A stretch of 23,351 bases of DNA, taken from the NCBI RefSeq assembly GCF_958431955.1, contig NZ_CAUASN010000037.1:1-23351 (forward strand). The letters run 5' to 3'. Positions 7,066 to 14,232 of this stretch are shown here, in pieces (the first letter of the stretch is position 1; each line of letters starts with the position of its first letter). A program made the position numbers and the translations under genes. This DNA is from an uncultured Adlercreutzia sp. GTDB lineage: Bacteria > Actinomycetota > Coriobacteriia > Coriobacteriales > Eggerthellaceae. Under the pieces are notes generated by a model. That model did no database searches. It was not told the origin of the DNA and saw only the letters and a list, made by a program, of their open reading frames with translations.

Positions 7066-8316
7066 TCACAGCGTCACAGCTACGAGCGTGCCCACGGGGG
7101 CGCTCTCCGGCACCGTTATCTCGTGGTAGCTCTCGGTGGTGGCGTGGCCGGGGCGCTCCACGAGGGCGAGCTCGGTTGCGCCCGCGCGGGCGGCGCGGTC
7201 GGCGGCGGCGAGCGTATCGGAGAGGGCGCGCAGGCGAGCGGCGCGGGCGGCCTTCACCGCGGATGGAACCTGGTCGGTGCGCTCGGCTGCGGGCGTGCCT
7301 TCGCGCCTCGAGTACGGGAACACGTGGATCTTGCTGAAGGCGGCGTGCCGCGCGAGCGCGCAGGTATCGGCGAAATCGCCCTCGGTCTCGCCGGGAAAGC
7401 CGACGATAATGTCGGTGGTGAGCGCGATTTCGGGAACCATGGCCCGCAGGTAGTCCACGAGCTGGCGGTACTCCTCGGCGTCGTAGGGGCGCGCCATCTC
7501 GCGCAGCACCTTCGACGAGCCCGACTGCAGGGGCAGGTGCAAATGCCGGCAGAGGCGCCCCTCGGCCTCGGCCAGAAGCCCGATGAAGTCCATCGACACG
7601 TCCATGGGCTCGATGGAGCCTATGCGGAAGCGGCACGGGGCCTCGTCGAGACCGTGCAGGTCGGCGGTCTCGTCCAGCAGGCGCCGGCAGAGGTCGGCCA
7701 AGTCCAGGCCGTCGTCATCGTAGGACCCCAGGTTGATGCCCGTGAGCACGATCTCGCGCACCCCGGCTCGCGCCAGGGCCGCGGCCTCGGCCACCACCTC
7801 GTCGGCCGGGCGGCTCGTCGCGCGGCCGCGGGCCACGTGCACGATGCAGTAGGTGCAGGCGTTGTCGCAGCCATCCTGCACCTTCACTCCGACCCGCGTA
7901 CGTCCGTCGGAGGGCAGCACCGGGGGCTTACCCCCATGTGCCGTAAGACCGAACGAGGAGCCGTCGCTGCCGGGCAGCTCCATCTCGTTGAGGAAGAGGG
8001 CCATGCCGGCCTTCGGAACAACGCGCACGCGCTCGCCCATGGCCTTATAGGTTGCCGTGTCTATCTCCGTGGCGCAGCCGGTGACGACGACCCGGGCAGC
8101 ATCGTTGGCCGACAGGGCGTGGCGGACGGCCTTGCGGGTCTTCTTCTCCGCCTCGCCGGTGACGGTGCAGGTGTTCACGACGATGAGGTCGGCCGCGCTC
8201 TCGGGCACCGGCGCTCCCCCGCGCTCCCCGAGCAGCCGCTCGAAGCCGTCGGCCTCCACGCGGTTCACCTTGCAGCCGAGGTTCACCACGGCATAGCCGA
8301 ACGGCGCCTTACTCAT
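7066..8316 (-). CDS. mtaB: tRNA N6-threonylcarbamoyladenosine methylthiotransferase MtaB
   Basis: 416 residues. MtaB is a radical-SAM enzyme with two [4Fe-4S] clusters that converts t6A37 to ms2t6A in ANN-decoding tRNAs. The N-terminal MTTase domain has its three cluster cysteines, C15 (NLGCKVN), C50 (NTCTVTG) and C81. The radical-SAM motif is C150-x3-C154-x2-C157 (CDNACTYC). A short TRAM-like C-terminus ends in GTLVAVTL. The MtaB/YqeV subgroup is chosen over MiaB from NLGCKVN and from the rsmE neighbour, an order also found in Firmicutes. The ATG at 8316-8314 overlaps the rsmE stop by 8 bases and has GGGGA upstream; an in-frame ATG at 8328 would add four residues. Translational coupling to rsmE is likely. 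Confidence 0.93.
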   Translation of the reverse strand: MSKAPFGYAVVNLGCKVNRVEADGFERLLGERGGAPVPESAADLIVVNTCTVTGEAEKKTRKAVRHALSANDAARVVVTGCATEIDTATYKAMGERVRVVPKAGMALFLNEMELPGSDGSSFGLTAHGGKPPVLPSDGRTRVGVKVQDGCDNACTYCIVHVARGRATSRPADEVVAEAAALARAGVREIVLTGINLGSYDDDGLDLADLCRRLLDETADLHGLDEAPCRFRIGSIEPMDVSMDFIGLLAEAEGRLCRHLHLPLQSGSSKVLREMARPYDAEEYRQLVDYLRAMVPEIALTTDIIVGFPGETEGDFADTCALARHAAFSKIHVFPYSRREGTPAAERTDQVPSAVKAARAARLRALSDTLAAADRAARAGATELALVERPGHATTESYHEITVPESAPVGTLVAVTL

Positions 8317-9217
8317 CGGCGTCCCCATAGCGGGGAAACATGTTCGCGAAGGCCTCAGCGGCAGCCGACGCCTCGATGACGCGAGGCTCCTCCCCAAGCG
8401 GGGCCTCGCTGGAACCGCGCGCCTCCGCGCGCATCCCCATGCCGCCCAGCTCGTAGAGCGCAAGGGCCGGGGCCACGATGCCCGCCGTCTCGGTACGCAG
8501 AATGGAAGGGCCGAGCGTAACGAGGCGCGCCCGCGGATTGCTCGCGAGAAGGACGCGCACCTCCTCTTCGGAAAGGCCGCCCTCGGGCCCCACCACCACG
8601 GCGATGCGGGCGTCGTCCGCCGGCGTGAGCGTCTCCAAAAGCGCCCCCTGCACCGCCTCGCGCAGACTCGCGCTCTGGGGCGCCTCCTCCCAGCACACGA
8701 GCACGGCCGTGGCCTCGGCGAGCATCGACGCCGCCTCGCGCACCGGCACCGGCTCGCTCACCTCGGGGATGCGCGCCTGGCCCGACTGCATGGCGGCGCT
8801 CTTGGCGATGGCGCGCCAGCGCTCGGTCTTGGCCGCGGCCTTCTTCCCGTCGAGCTTCACCACCGAGCGCTTGCAGGACATGGGCACGAAGGCGGCCACG
8901 CCCACCTCGGTGGCATGGCGGATGACCGTCTCCATCTTGTCGCCCTTGGCCAGGCCCTGCAGAAGGATCACCTGGGGCCCCTCCGCGGAGGCCTCAGCGT
9001 GGCGCGCGATGGACACGAGCGGCAGCGTATCGGAGAAGTCGACAATCTCGCACTCGAAGTAGTCGCTTGCGGCGTCGATGACCGCCACGTGCTCCCCGGG
9101 CGCCAAACGGAGCACCTTCGCGTGCCTGGCATCGTCGGGCGCGAGGCGCAGCGGGAACGCCGCCTCGGTCTCGGCGGCCAGCACCTGGTTTTCCAGAAAG
9201 AAGCGGGGCAAAGACAC
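8309..9217 (-). CDS. rsmE: 16S rRNA (uracil-1498-N3)-methyltransferase RsmE
   Basis: 302 residues. RsmE is a SPOUT-class methyltransferase modifying U1498 in the decoding region of 16S rRNA. The C-terminal half shows the knot signatures VVGPEGGLSEEEV (208-220) and LGPSILRTETA (235-245). The N-terminal PUA-like domain is also recognisable (RHAKVLRLAPGEHV). The family normally ends soon after LRTETA plus one helix (about residue 259 here). The remaining ~43 residues form an acidic, Ala-rich tail without obvious homology. The start is a GTG (9217-9215) with AGGGGAG 8 bases upstream, 12 bases after the dnaJ stop. dnaJ-rsmE-mtaB order is typical of Gram-positive hrcA operons. Confidence 0.94.
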   Translation of the reverse strand: MSLPRFFLENQVLAAETEAAFPLRLAPDDARHAKVLRLAPGEHVAVIDAASDYFECEIVDFSDTLPLVSIARHAEASAEGPQVILLQGLAKGDKMETVIRHATEVGVAAFVPMSCKRSVVKLDGKKAAAKTERWRAIAKSAAMQSGQARIPEVSEPVPVREAASMLAEATAVLVCWEEAPQSASLREAVQGALLETLTPADDARIAVVVGPEGGLSEEEVRVLLASNPRARLVTLGPSILRTETAGIVAPALALYELGGMGMRAEARGSSEAPLGEEPRVIEASAAAEAFANMFPRYGDADE

Positions 9218-9229
9218 GGATCCGCTCCC

Positions 9230-10381
9230 CTACTCGAAGATGTCGCGCAGCTTCTGCAAAGGCGAGCGCTTCTCGTCGTTCACGTGCTCGCCCATCTCGG
9301 CGGCCAGCTCCTCTAAAAGCTCGCGCTCGCGCTTGGTGAGCTTTTTCGGCACCTCAACGTCGATGTGCGCGAACAGGTCGCCCCGCACGTCGCTCTTCAG
9401 GCGCGGCATGCCGAAGCCCTTCACCCGCACCACCTGGTCGTTCTGGCACCCCTCGGGGATGGGCACCGTCACCTTCTCGTCCTCGTAGATGCCGTCGATC
9501 TCGATATCGGCGCCGAGGGCCGCCTGCACCATGGGTACTACGAGCTTGCAGTGCAGGTTGTCGCCGTCGCGCTCGAAGAACTCGTCGGGGGCGATGCGCA
9601 CGGTGACGATGAGGTCGCCGGCCGGGGCGCCCTGCATGCCTGCCTCGCCGAAGTCGTGGATGCGCAGCTGCTGGCCGTCGCGGATGCCCTTGGGAATCTC
9701 CACCGACACGCGCTGGCGGTCGGGCACGCGGCCCTGGCCCTCGCACTCCGGGCACGGGTTCTCGATAACGCTGCCGGTGCCGTGGCAGGCCGGGCAGGTG
9801 GTGGCCGACTGCATGTCGCCTAAGAAGGTGTGCTGCACGGTGACCACGCGCCCGGTGCCGTGGCACTCCTCGCAGGTCACCTCCTTGCCGTCGGGCCCAA
9901 GACCCGTGCCGTCGCAGTCGGGGCACGGCGCCAGACGGTCGTAGACGATCTCCTTCTTCTCGCCGGTGGCCGCCTCCTTCAGGCTGATGCGGATGCCCAC
10001 GCCCATGTCGCGGCCGTCCTTGCGCACCGCACGGCCGCCGCCGGCCGCCGCGCCCCCGAAGAAGGTGGAGAAGATGTCGCCCATCCCGCCGAAACCGCCG
10101 CCGAACAAGTCCTCGAAGTCGATGTTCACGCCGCCGTAGGGGCCGGCCCCGCCGGCAGCCCCCGGCACCGTGCCGAAGCGGTCGTACTGCGCGCGCTTCT
10201 GGGGGTCGGAGAGCACGTCGTAGGCCTCGTTCAGCTCCTTGAACTGGTCTTCCGCATCCGGCGCCTTGTTCACATCGGGGTGCAGCTCGCGCGCCTTGTG
10301 GCGGAACGCCTTCTTGATGTCGGCTTCGGAGGCGTCGCGGGAGACGCCGAGGATTTCGTAGAGGTCCTTGCTCGCGGCCAT
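9230..10381 (-). CDS. dnaJ: Chaperone protein DnaJ (type I Hsp40)
   Basis: 383 residues. DnaJ delivers unfolded clients to DnaK and stimulates its ATPase. The J domain (1-70) has the essential HPD at 34-36. A Gly/Phe-rich linker (71-115) follows. The zinc region has all four CxxCxGxG repeats (C153/C156, C170/C173, C196/C199, C210/C213), and the C-terminal substrate-binding domains are complete. Start ATG at 10381-10379 with AAGGCAAGG upstream. It follows hrcA after a 68-base gap, so it should be under the CIRCE/HrcA control seen upstream of hrcA. No dnaK or grpE is in the window; actinobacteria often carry a separate dnaK-grpE-dnaJ-hspR locus, making this plausibly a second dnaJ (inference). 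Confidence 0.96.
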   Translation of the reverse strand: MAASKDLYEILGVSRDASEADIKKAFRHKARELHPDVNKAPDAEDQFKELNEAYDVLSDPQKRAQYDRFGTVPGAAGGAGPYGGVNIDFEDLFGGGFGGMGDIFSTFFGGAAAGGGRAVRKDGRDMGVGIRISLKEAATGEKKEIVYDRLAPCPDCDGTGLGPDGKEVTCEECHGTGRVVTVQHTFLGDMQSATTCPACHGTGSVIENPCPECEGQGRVPDRQRVSVEIPKGIRDGQQLRIHDFGEAGMQGAPAGDLIVTVRIAPDEFFERDGDNLHCKLVVPMVQAALGADIEIDGIYEDEKVTVPIPEGCQNDQVVRVKGFGMPRLKSDVRGDLFAHIDVEVPKKLTKRERELLEELAAEMGEHVNDEKRSPLQKLRDIFE

Positions 10382-10449
10382 GGGGTCAAGCCTTGCCTTT
10401 CCTTCGAATCAGGGGTGGTGCGGTCGGTGGTACAGATGCAGGAGCGCCC

Positions 10450-11460
10450 TCACTCGTCGTGCAGCACGCACTGGGCGGCGCGCACGGCACGGATGGCGTT
10501 CTGGTAGTTCATGCGGGTGGGGCCGATGACGGCGACGACGCCCTCGCTCTCGCCGCGGCCGTAGGGGCACGCCACGATGGAGACGCCGGCCAGGGCGGAG
10601 GCGGGGTTCTCGTGCCCAATGCGCACCATCACCGGAGCGTCCTCGCCCACCGCGTCGTCGAAAGCGTGGAAGAGGACACGGTCGTCCTCGAGCACCTCCA
10701 TGACGGGCAAAAGAGCCTTCGCGTCGCTGAACTCCGGCTGGCGCAGAAGCGACGAGATGCCCAGGCTGCGGGCGCGGCTGGCATCGGCGTCGCCGAGGCA
10801 GTCGACCACCTCGTCGATGATGAGCTGCACGAGCGGATCGCGCAAAGCCTCGATGGCGTCCTCGTCAAGCTGGCGGCGCACGTCGCGGGCGGTGCGGCCC
10901 ACGAGCACACGGTTCAGCAGGTTCTGGGCCGCCGCCAAATCGTCGGCGAGCACCTCCTCGGTGAAGGAGACCGTGCGGTTCACCACCTGGCCGTCCTCGG
11001 CCACCACGATGATGATGGCCTGCCACGGGGAGAGCGACACGAGGGTGATCTGGCGGATGCGGCCGGAGAACACCGAGGGAGCCATGACGATGGAGAGGCA
11101 GTCGGTGAGCCGCGAGAGGGCCGCCCCTGTGCGCTCCATGAGGTCGTCGAGCTCGGTGGCGCTCGCGCGCAGCTCGTCGATCATGGCCTGATGCGGGCGC
11201 TCCTCCTGGGCGAGCCCCGATTGCAAAAGCTCGTCAACGAAGGTGCGGTAGCCCGCGTCGGTGGGCACGCGGCCGGCGGAGGTGTGGGGCTGCTGGATGA
11301 AGCCAGCGTCCTCCAGGGCCGACAGGTCGTTGCGCACGGTGGCGGGGCTCACGCCCAGGCGGTGCCGCTCGGTCAGCGTGCGCGAGCCCACGGGCAGGGC
11401 GAACTCGATGTAGTCCTCGATGAGCGCGCGCAGCACCCTCTGGCGTCTCTCCGACAGCAT
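10450..11460 (-). CDS. hrcA: Heat-inducible transcription repressor HrcA
   Basis: 336 residues. HrcA binds the CIRCE inverted repeat and represses chaperone operons; GroEL keeps it active. The N-terminal winged helix-turn-helix is clear (MLSERRQRVLRALIEDYIEF, then VGSRTL and VSPATVRNDLSALEDAGFI). The conserved HTSAGRVPTDAGYRTFVDEL follows, then the GAF-like dimerisation domain ending with VVAVIGPTRMNY. The ATG at 11460-11458 has an excellent GAGAGGAGAGG just upstream. The frame is open for 25 more codons upstream, but those residues do not resemble HrcA and would cover the promoter. A CIRCE operator lies about 75-100 bases upstream, implying autoregulation of hrcA-dnaJ and possibly the genes downstream. 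Confidence 0.96.
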   Translation of the reverse strand: MLSERRQRVLRALIEDYIEFALPVGSRTLTERHRLGVSPATVRNDLSALEDAGFIQQPHTSAGRVPTDAGYRTFVDELLQSGLAQEERPHQAMIDELRASATELDDLMERTGAALSRLTDCLSIVMAPSVFSGRIRQITLVSLSPWQAIIIVVAEDGQVVNRTVSFTEEVLADDLAAAQNLLNRVLVGRTARDVRRQLDEDAIEALRDPLVQLIIDEVVDCLGDADASRARSLGISSLLRQPEFSDAKALLPVMEVLEDDRVLFHAFDDAVGEDAPVMVRIGHENPASALAGVSIVACPYGRGESEGVVAVIGPTRMNYQNAIRAVRAAQCVLHDE

Positions 11461-11533
11461 CGCCTCTCCTCTCGCGGTGACTCGAACGACGCGGAAGGCC
11501 AAGAGCCGCCGCGCATGATTACCTGTTGACGCC

Positions 11534-11563
11534 ATTTTAGCAACCGCACGCGGAGAGTGCTAA
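11534..11563 (-). promoter_or_regulatory. CIRCE operator overlapping the hrcA promoter
   Basis: On the minus strand the sequence is TTAGCACTC, 9 bases, GGTTGCTAA (11563 to 11537). Consensus CIRCE is TTAGCACTC-N9-GAGTGCTAA; the upstream half is perfect and the other half matches 7 of 9. A promoter fits inside it: TTAGCA (11563-11558), 18 bases, TAAAAT (11539-11534). HrcA binding would therefore cover the -35 and the spacer. This gives heat-inducible, autoregulated hrcA-dnaJ expression. Confidence 0.85.
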
Positions 11564-11599
11564 TGCGAGGGGCCATCTTGACGCAAGCGACACACAAGG

Positions 11600-11665
11600 G
11601 CAGGTGGAAGGCGGAAGGACCAGCGGCAAAGCAGGAGGAAGGAGGAGAAAGGAAGGGGGAGAACG
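11600..11665 (-). terminator. C-rich, G-poor tract downstream of hemW, possible Rho-utilisation site
   Basis: Read as hemW read-through RNA, this stretch is nearly all pyrimidine, with a continuous 31-base C/U run (complement of 11633-11663) and few G. Cytosine-rich, guanine-poor unstructured RNA is the known signature of Rho loading sites. It lies between hemW and the hrcA promoter, where a stop would shield the heat-shock operon. Inferred from composition only. Confidence 0.35.
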
Positions 11666-11707
11666 GCCCAGTGTTTTCAGAAATCGCGAAAATGCACGTC
11701 TCAGAAA

Positions 11708-11737
11708 GCAGAATCCGCGCATTTGCGCGGATTCTGC
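11708..11737 (-). terminator. 13-bp perfect hairpin downstream of hemW
   Basis: GCAGAATCCGCGC (11708-11720), a 4-base loop, and its exact complement (11725-11737). On the minus strand it is followed by TTTCTGAGA, a short U-rich tail, so it may terminate hemW. Its right half is repeated at 11761-11779. Confidence 0.55.
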
Positions 11738-11779
11738 GGACTCCCGCCTTCATGATCCGAGCATTTGCGCGGATTCTGC
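11719..11779. repeat. 19-bp direct repeat forming paired hairpins
   Basis: GCATTTGCGCGGATTCTGC occurs at 11719-11737 and again at 11761-11779, 42 bases apart. The first copy belongs to a perfect 13-bp hairpin; the second has only a degenerate left arm (GATCCGAGC), so its hairpin is imperfect. The layout looks like a duplicated intergenic palindrome, in the manner of REP-type elements or a tandem terminator. Confidence 0.7.
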
Positions 11780-11813
11780 AGCTAGGCGCAGTTCCGCAGC
11801 CAGGGGAGCGCGA

Positions 11814-12977
11814 TCAGGGCGCGAGGTCGAGCAGGCGGCCGTAGAGCTCGTTGCCGCAGAGCCAGCCGCGCTCGGTGGGCCGCCAGCGGCCGCCCGCGTG
11901 CTCGGCCAGGCCGAGGGATGCCAGCTCGAATAAAGCGGCGGCCACCGAACCCGCTGCCGTCGCGCCGCCGGTAACACCCGGCAAGCCCGCACCCGTCCCG
12001 TCGATGACCGCGGCGGCCTGCGAGACCTTCTCGTCGGACACCCCCTGGGCCATACGCATGCCGAGCATGAGGTCCTCGGCGGCCATCTGCCGCGCGTTCA
12101 GGTCGTCTACCACCTGCCCGTCCTGCACCCGCATGCGGCGCAGCTCGTTCTGGGTCATGGTGACGGCGGATGCTCCCAGCCCCAGGTAGGGCTTGCCGGT
12201 CCAGTAGGCGGTGTTGTGGCGGCTCGCGAAGCCGGGACGGGCGTAACTCGCCACCTCGTAGCGGATGAAGCCGGCTTCTTCCAGGATGCGCGCGGCGGCC
12301 TCCATGCAGGCCGCCTCCACGTCCTCGTCGGGCTCGGGCATCTCGCCGCGCATCACCGCGCGGTCGAAGGGCGTGTGCGGCTCGATGGCAAGCGGGTACA
12401 CCGACACGTGGGTCACGCCCAGGGCCACGGCCTCGCGCACCGAGGCCTCGAAGGAGGCGAGGCTCTGGCCGGGGATGCCGCCCATGAGGTCCACCGACAC
12501 GTTCCGGAACCGCTCCTGGGCCGTGCGCACCGCTGTGCGGGCCGCCTCGGCGTCGTGGGCTCGCCCGAGGATGCGCAGCACCTCGTCGTCGAAGGACTGC
12601 ACGCCGATGGAGAGCCGGTTCACCCCGAGCGCCCAGATGTCGCGCACCATGGGCGCGGTCAGGCTCTCCGGGTTCGCCTCCATGGTGCACTCCACCTCGG
12701 GTTCCAGGTGCATGGCCGTGGAGAGCGCGTACAGCAGCATGGACAGCCGTCCCATACCGATGTGGCTCGGCGTGCCCCCGCCGAGGTACACCGTCTCTAT
12801 CTGGCCGAGCTTGCCCTCCTTCGAGGCGCGGCGCAGCTGGAGCACGAGCGATTCCACGTACTCGTCGATGGCCGGCGAGTCCCGCTCCACCGCCGAAGTG
12901 GCGAAATCGCAGTACCCGCACCGCCTCACGCAGAACGGAATATGCAGGTAAAGGGCTTTGTAGGGATCGTGGGGCAT
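11814..12977 (-). CDS. hemW: Radical-SAM heme chaperone HemW (formerly coproporphyrinogen oxidase-like)
   Basis: 387 residues. HemW binds heme and a [4Fe-4S] cluster and is thought to hand heme to respiratory enzymes; it lacks coproporphyrinogen oxidase activity. The opening YLHIPFCVRRCGYCDF carries the radical-SAM cysteines C16, C20 and C23. GGGTPS, the NPES motif, the LSIGVQSF block and RHNTAYWTGKPYLGLGASA are all conserved family blocks, the last including the HNxxYW motif used to recognise HemW. The C-terminus is the usual helical HemW domain with a Gly/Ala-rich insert (about 325-350). ATG at 12977-12975 with GAGGTAA 7 bases upstream. A large inverted repeat occupies most of the 153 bases between it and dusB. 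The lepA-hemW-hrcA neighbourhood is widespread. Confidence 0.92.
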   Translation of the reverse strand: MPHDPYKALYLHIPFCVRRCGYCDFATSAVERDSPAIDEYVESLVLQLRRASKEGKLGQIETVYLGGGTPSHIGMGRLSMLLYALSTAMHLEPEVECTMEANPESLTAPMVRDIWALGVNRLSIGVQSFDDEVLRILGRAHDAEAARTAVRTAQERFRNVSVDLMGGIPGQSLASFEASVREAVALGVTHVSVYPLAIEPHTPFDRAVMRGEMPEPDEDVEAACMEAAARILEEAGFIRYEVASYARPGFASRHNTAYWTGKPYLGLGASAVTMTQNELRRMRVQDGQVVDDLNARQMAAEDLMLGMRMAQGVSDEKVSQAAAVIDGTGAGLPGVTGGATAAGSVAAALFELASLGLAEHAGGRWRPTERGWLCGNELYGRLLDLAP

Positions 12978-13004
12978 GGGAATTACCTCGATTCAGCGAG
13001 AGCA

Positions 13005-13124
13005 GTTCCCGCGACGGCGAGTGCTTCGACCGAGCGAGTTCCGCAGCGACTGGAAATGTCCAGTGGACATTTCCGCAAAGCGAGGACTGTCTGAGCGAAT
13101 CGAAGTACCCGCCGTCGCGGGAAC
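13005..13124. repeat. Long inverted repeat (~120 bp) between dusB and hemW
   Basis: Outer arms of 15 bases match perfectly: GTTCCCGCGACGGCG at 13005-13019 and its complement at 13110-13124. Pairing continues with 13021-13029 against 13100-13108 (9 pairs, one G-U in RNA). An inner hairpin has a perfect 10-bp stem (GGAAATGTCC at 13052-13061, complement at 13065-13074) and a 3-base loop. The segments between do not pair. It starts 6 bases past the dusB stop and ends 27 bases before the hemW ATG. There is no T-tract, so it is not a simple terminator. Conceptual translation of the two strands gives similar peptides, as expected for a near-palindrome. It could be a non-autonomous mobile palindrome (MITE/REP-like), a structured leader for hemW, or a processing site. 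Confidence 0.85.
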
Positions 13125-13130
13125 GGACGG

Positions 13131-14105
13131 CTATGCAGAGTGCTCATGGGCGATCGCAAGCAGGTCGTCGAAAACCTGGTTGAAGTCGGCCAGCGTCGTG
13201 CAGTAGTTGATGCGCCCGCGGGCCGCCGCGGCGCCGGGGAGCCCCGCCATGTACCACATGGCGTGCTTGCGCATGCGCACGATGTTGCGCCCCTCGCGGT
13301 GGGTGAGCAGCTCGGCGTGGCGCCGGGCCATCGCGATGCGCTCGTCCACCGTGGGCGGCGCAGGCTCCGGCAGACCCGCGAGCGCCGCCTGCACCTGGGA
13401 GAAAAGCCACGGGTTGCCCTCGGCACCGCGAGCGATCATCACCGCGTCGCAGCCGGTGCGCTCGGCCATGGCACGCGCATCGGCGCCCGAGCGGATGTCC
13501 CCGTTGCCCACCACGGGCACGCTCACCGCCTCGCGCACCCGCGCGATCACGCCCCAGTCGGCGCTCCCCCGGTACAGCTGCTCGGCATAGCGCCCGTGCA
13601 CCGCCACGGCGTCGGCGCCGGCGGCCTCCATGCGCCGGGCGAAGACGGGGGCCGTCTCGTCGCCCTCGGCCCAGCCGCGGCGGAACTTCACCGTCACCGG
13701 GCAGGCAACCGCCTCCTTCACGGCCGACACGATGGAGGCGGCCAGGTCGGGGTCGCGCATGAGCGCCGAGCCGTCGCCCTTCGAGACGATCTTGCGGGCG
13801 GGGCAGCCCATGTTGATGTCCAGGTAGGCCAGGCTCTCCCCCATTTCCCGCTCGATCCATGCGGCCTGGGAGGCCATCACGTCCGGCTCATGGCCGAACA
13901 GCTGCACGGCCACCTGATCCTCGCCGTCGGCCAGTGCCAGCAGATGCCGCGTCTTCTCGTTGGCGAAGGAGAGCCCCTTGGCCGAGACCATCTCGGTGAA
14001 GGCCATGTCGGCGCCCGCCTCGCGGCACAGCGTGCGGAAGGCGATGTCAGTCACGCCGGCCATGGGGGCCAGAAGCACCCGGTATTTCCCGAAGAGGCCC
14101 TCCAT
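13131..14105 (-). CDS. dusB: tRNA-dihydrouridine synthase (DusB-type)
   Basis: 324 residues. Dus enzymes are FMN-dependent and reduce uridines in tRNA D-loops with NADPH. The N-terminal TIM-barrel opening LLAPMAGVTDIAFR is typical. The catalytic cysteine is C101 in DINMGCPARKI, followed by KGDGSALM. VTVKFRRGW, HGR and GNGDI are the usual FMN and tRNA barrel motifs, and the helical C-terminal domain is complete. DusB versus another Gram-positive Dus subgroup is a best guess. The ATG at 14105-14103 lies 3 bases after the stop of a tiny upstream reading frame, with AGGTG about 9 bases before it. A large inverted repeat follows its stop. Confidence 0.93.
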   Translation of the reverse strand: MEGLFGKYRVLLAPMAGVTDIAFRTLCREAGADMAFTEMVSAKGLSFANEKTRHLLALADGEDQVAVQLFGHEPDVMASQAAWIEREMGESLAYLDINMGCPARKIVSKGDGSALMRDPDLAASIVSAVKEAVACPVTVKFRRGWAEGDETAPVFARRMEAAGADAVAVHGRYAEQLYRGSADWGVIARVREAVSVPVVGNGDIRSGADARAMAERTGCDAVMIARGAEGNPWLFSQVQAALAGLPEPAPPTVDERIAMARRHAELLTHREGRNIVRMRKHAMWYMAGLPGAAAARGRINYCTTLADFNQVFDDLLAIAHEHSA

Positions 14106-14108
14106 AGC

Positions 14109-14225
14109 CTACACCTGCCCCAGGCAGAAGAGGACGGAAAACGCCAAGAGCCCGAGCGCGGCGGCCACGCCAACGGCCACGGCCGCGCCGATGAGCACCG
14201 CGTATATGCCGAAGGCCCTTCCCAC
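14109..14225 (-). CDS. Putative 38-residue single-helix membrane protein
   Basis: A small frame that fits exactly between its neighbours: GTG at 14225-14223 begins 7 bases after the stop of the 61-residue gene upstream, and its TAG (14111-14109) is 3 bases before the dusB ATG. The product starts MGRAFGIYAVLIGAAVAVGV and is almost entirely hydrophobic, enough for one membrane helix, ending LFCLGQV. No clear Shine-Dalgarno is visible, so it would rely on coupling. The tight packing and hydrophobic character support it, but a frame this short could be chance in GC-rich DNA. No function can be assigned. Confidence 0.42.
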   Translation of the reverse strand: MGRAFGIYAVLIGAAVAVGVAAALGLLAFSVLFCLGQV

Positions 14226-14232
14226 AGCGCGC

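Larger units (their letters stand above)
11564..11813. other. Non-coding part of the 353-bp hrcA-hemW gap
   Basis: No convincing gene lies between the hemW stop (11814) and the hrcA start (11460). From high to low coordinates the gap holds two related hairpins (11708-11779), a strand-asymmetric stretch with an unbroken 31-base purine run on the plus strand (11633-11663), then the CIRCE/promoter and hrcA leader. Open frames crossing it on both strands are driven by the hairpin repeats and resemble nothing known. No tRNA-like fold is visible. Confidence 0.7.

Noticed and set aside
11557..11844. 95-codon plus-strand frame across the hemW-hrcA gap
   Set aside because: Its repeated IRAFARIL segments come from the two copies of the 19-bp DNA repeat. 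It overlaps the hemW 3' end and the CIRCE region and has no ribosome binding site.
12976..13206. Small frames on both strands through the dusB-hemW gap
   Set aside because: They translate similarly on both strands because the DNA is a near-palindrome. This is a property of the inverted repeat, not evidence of coding.
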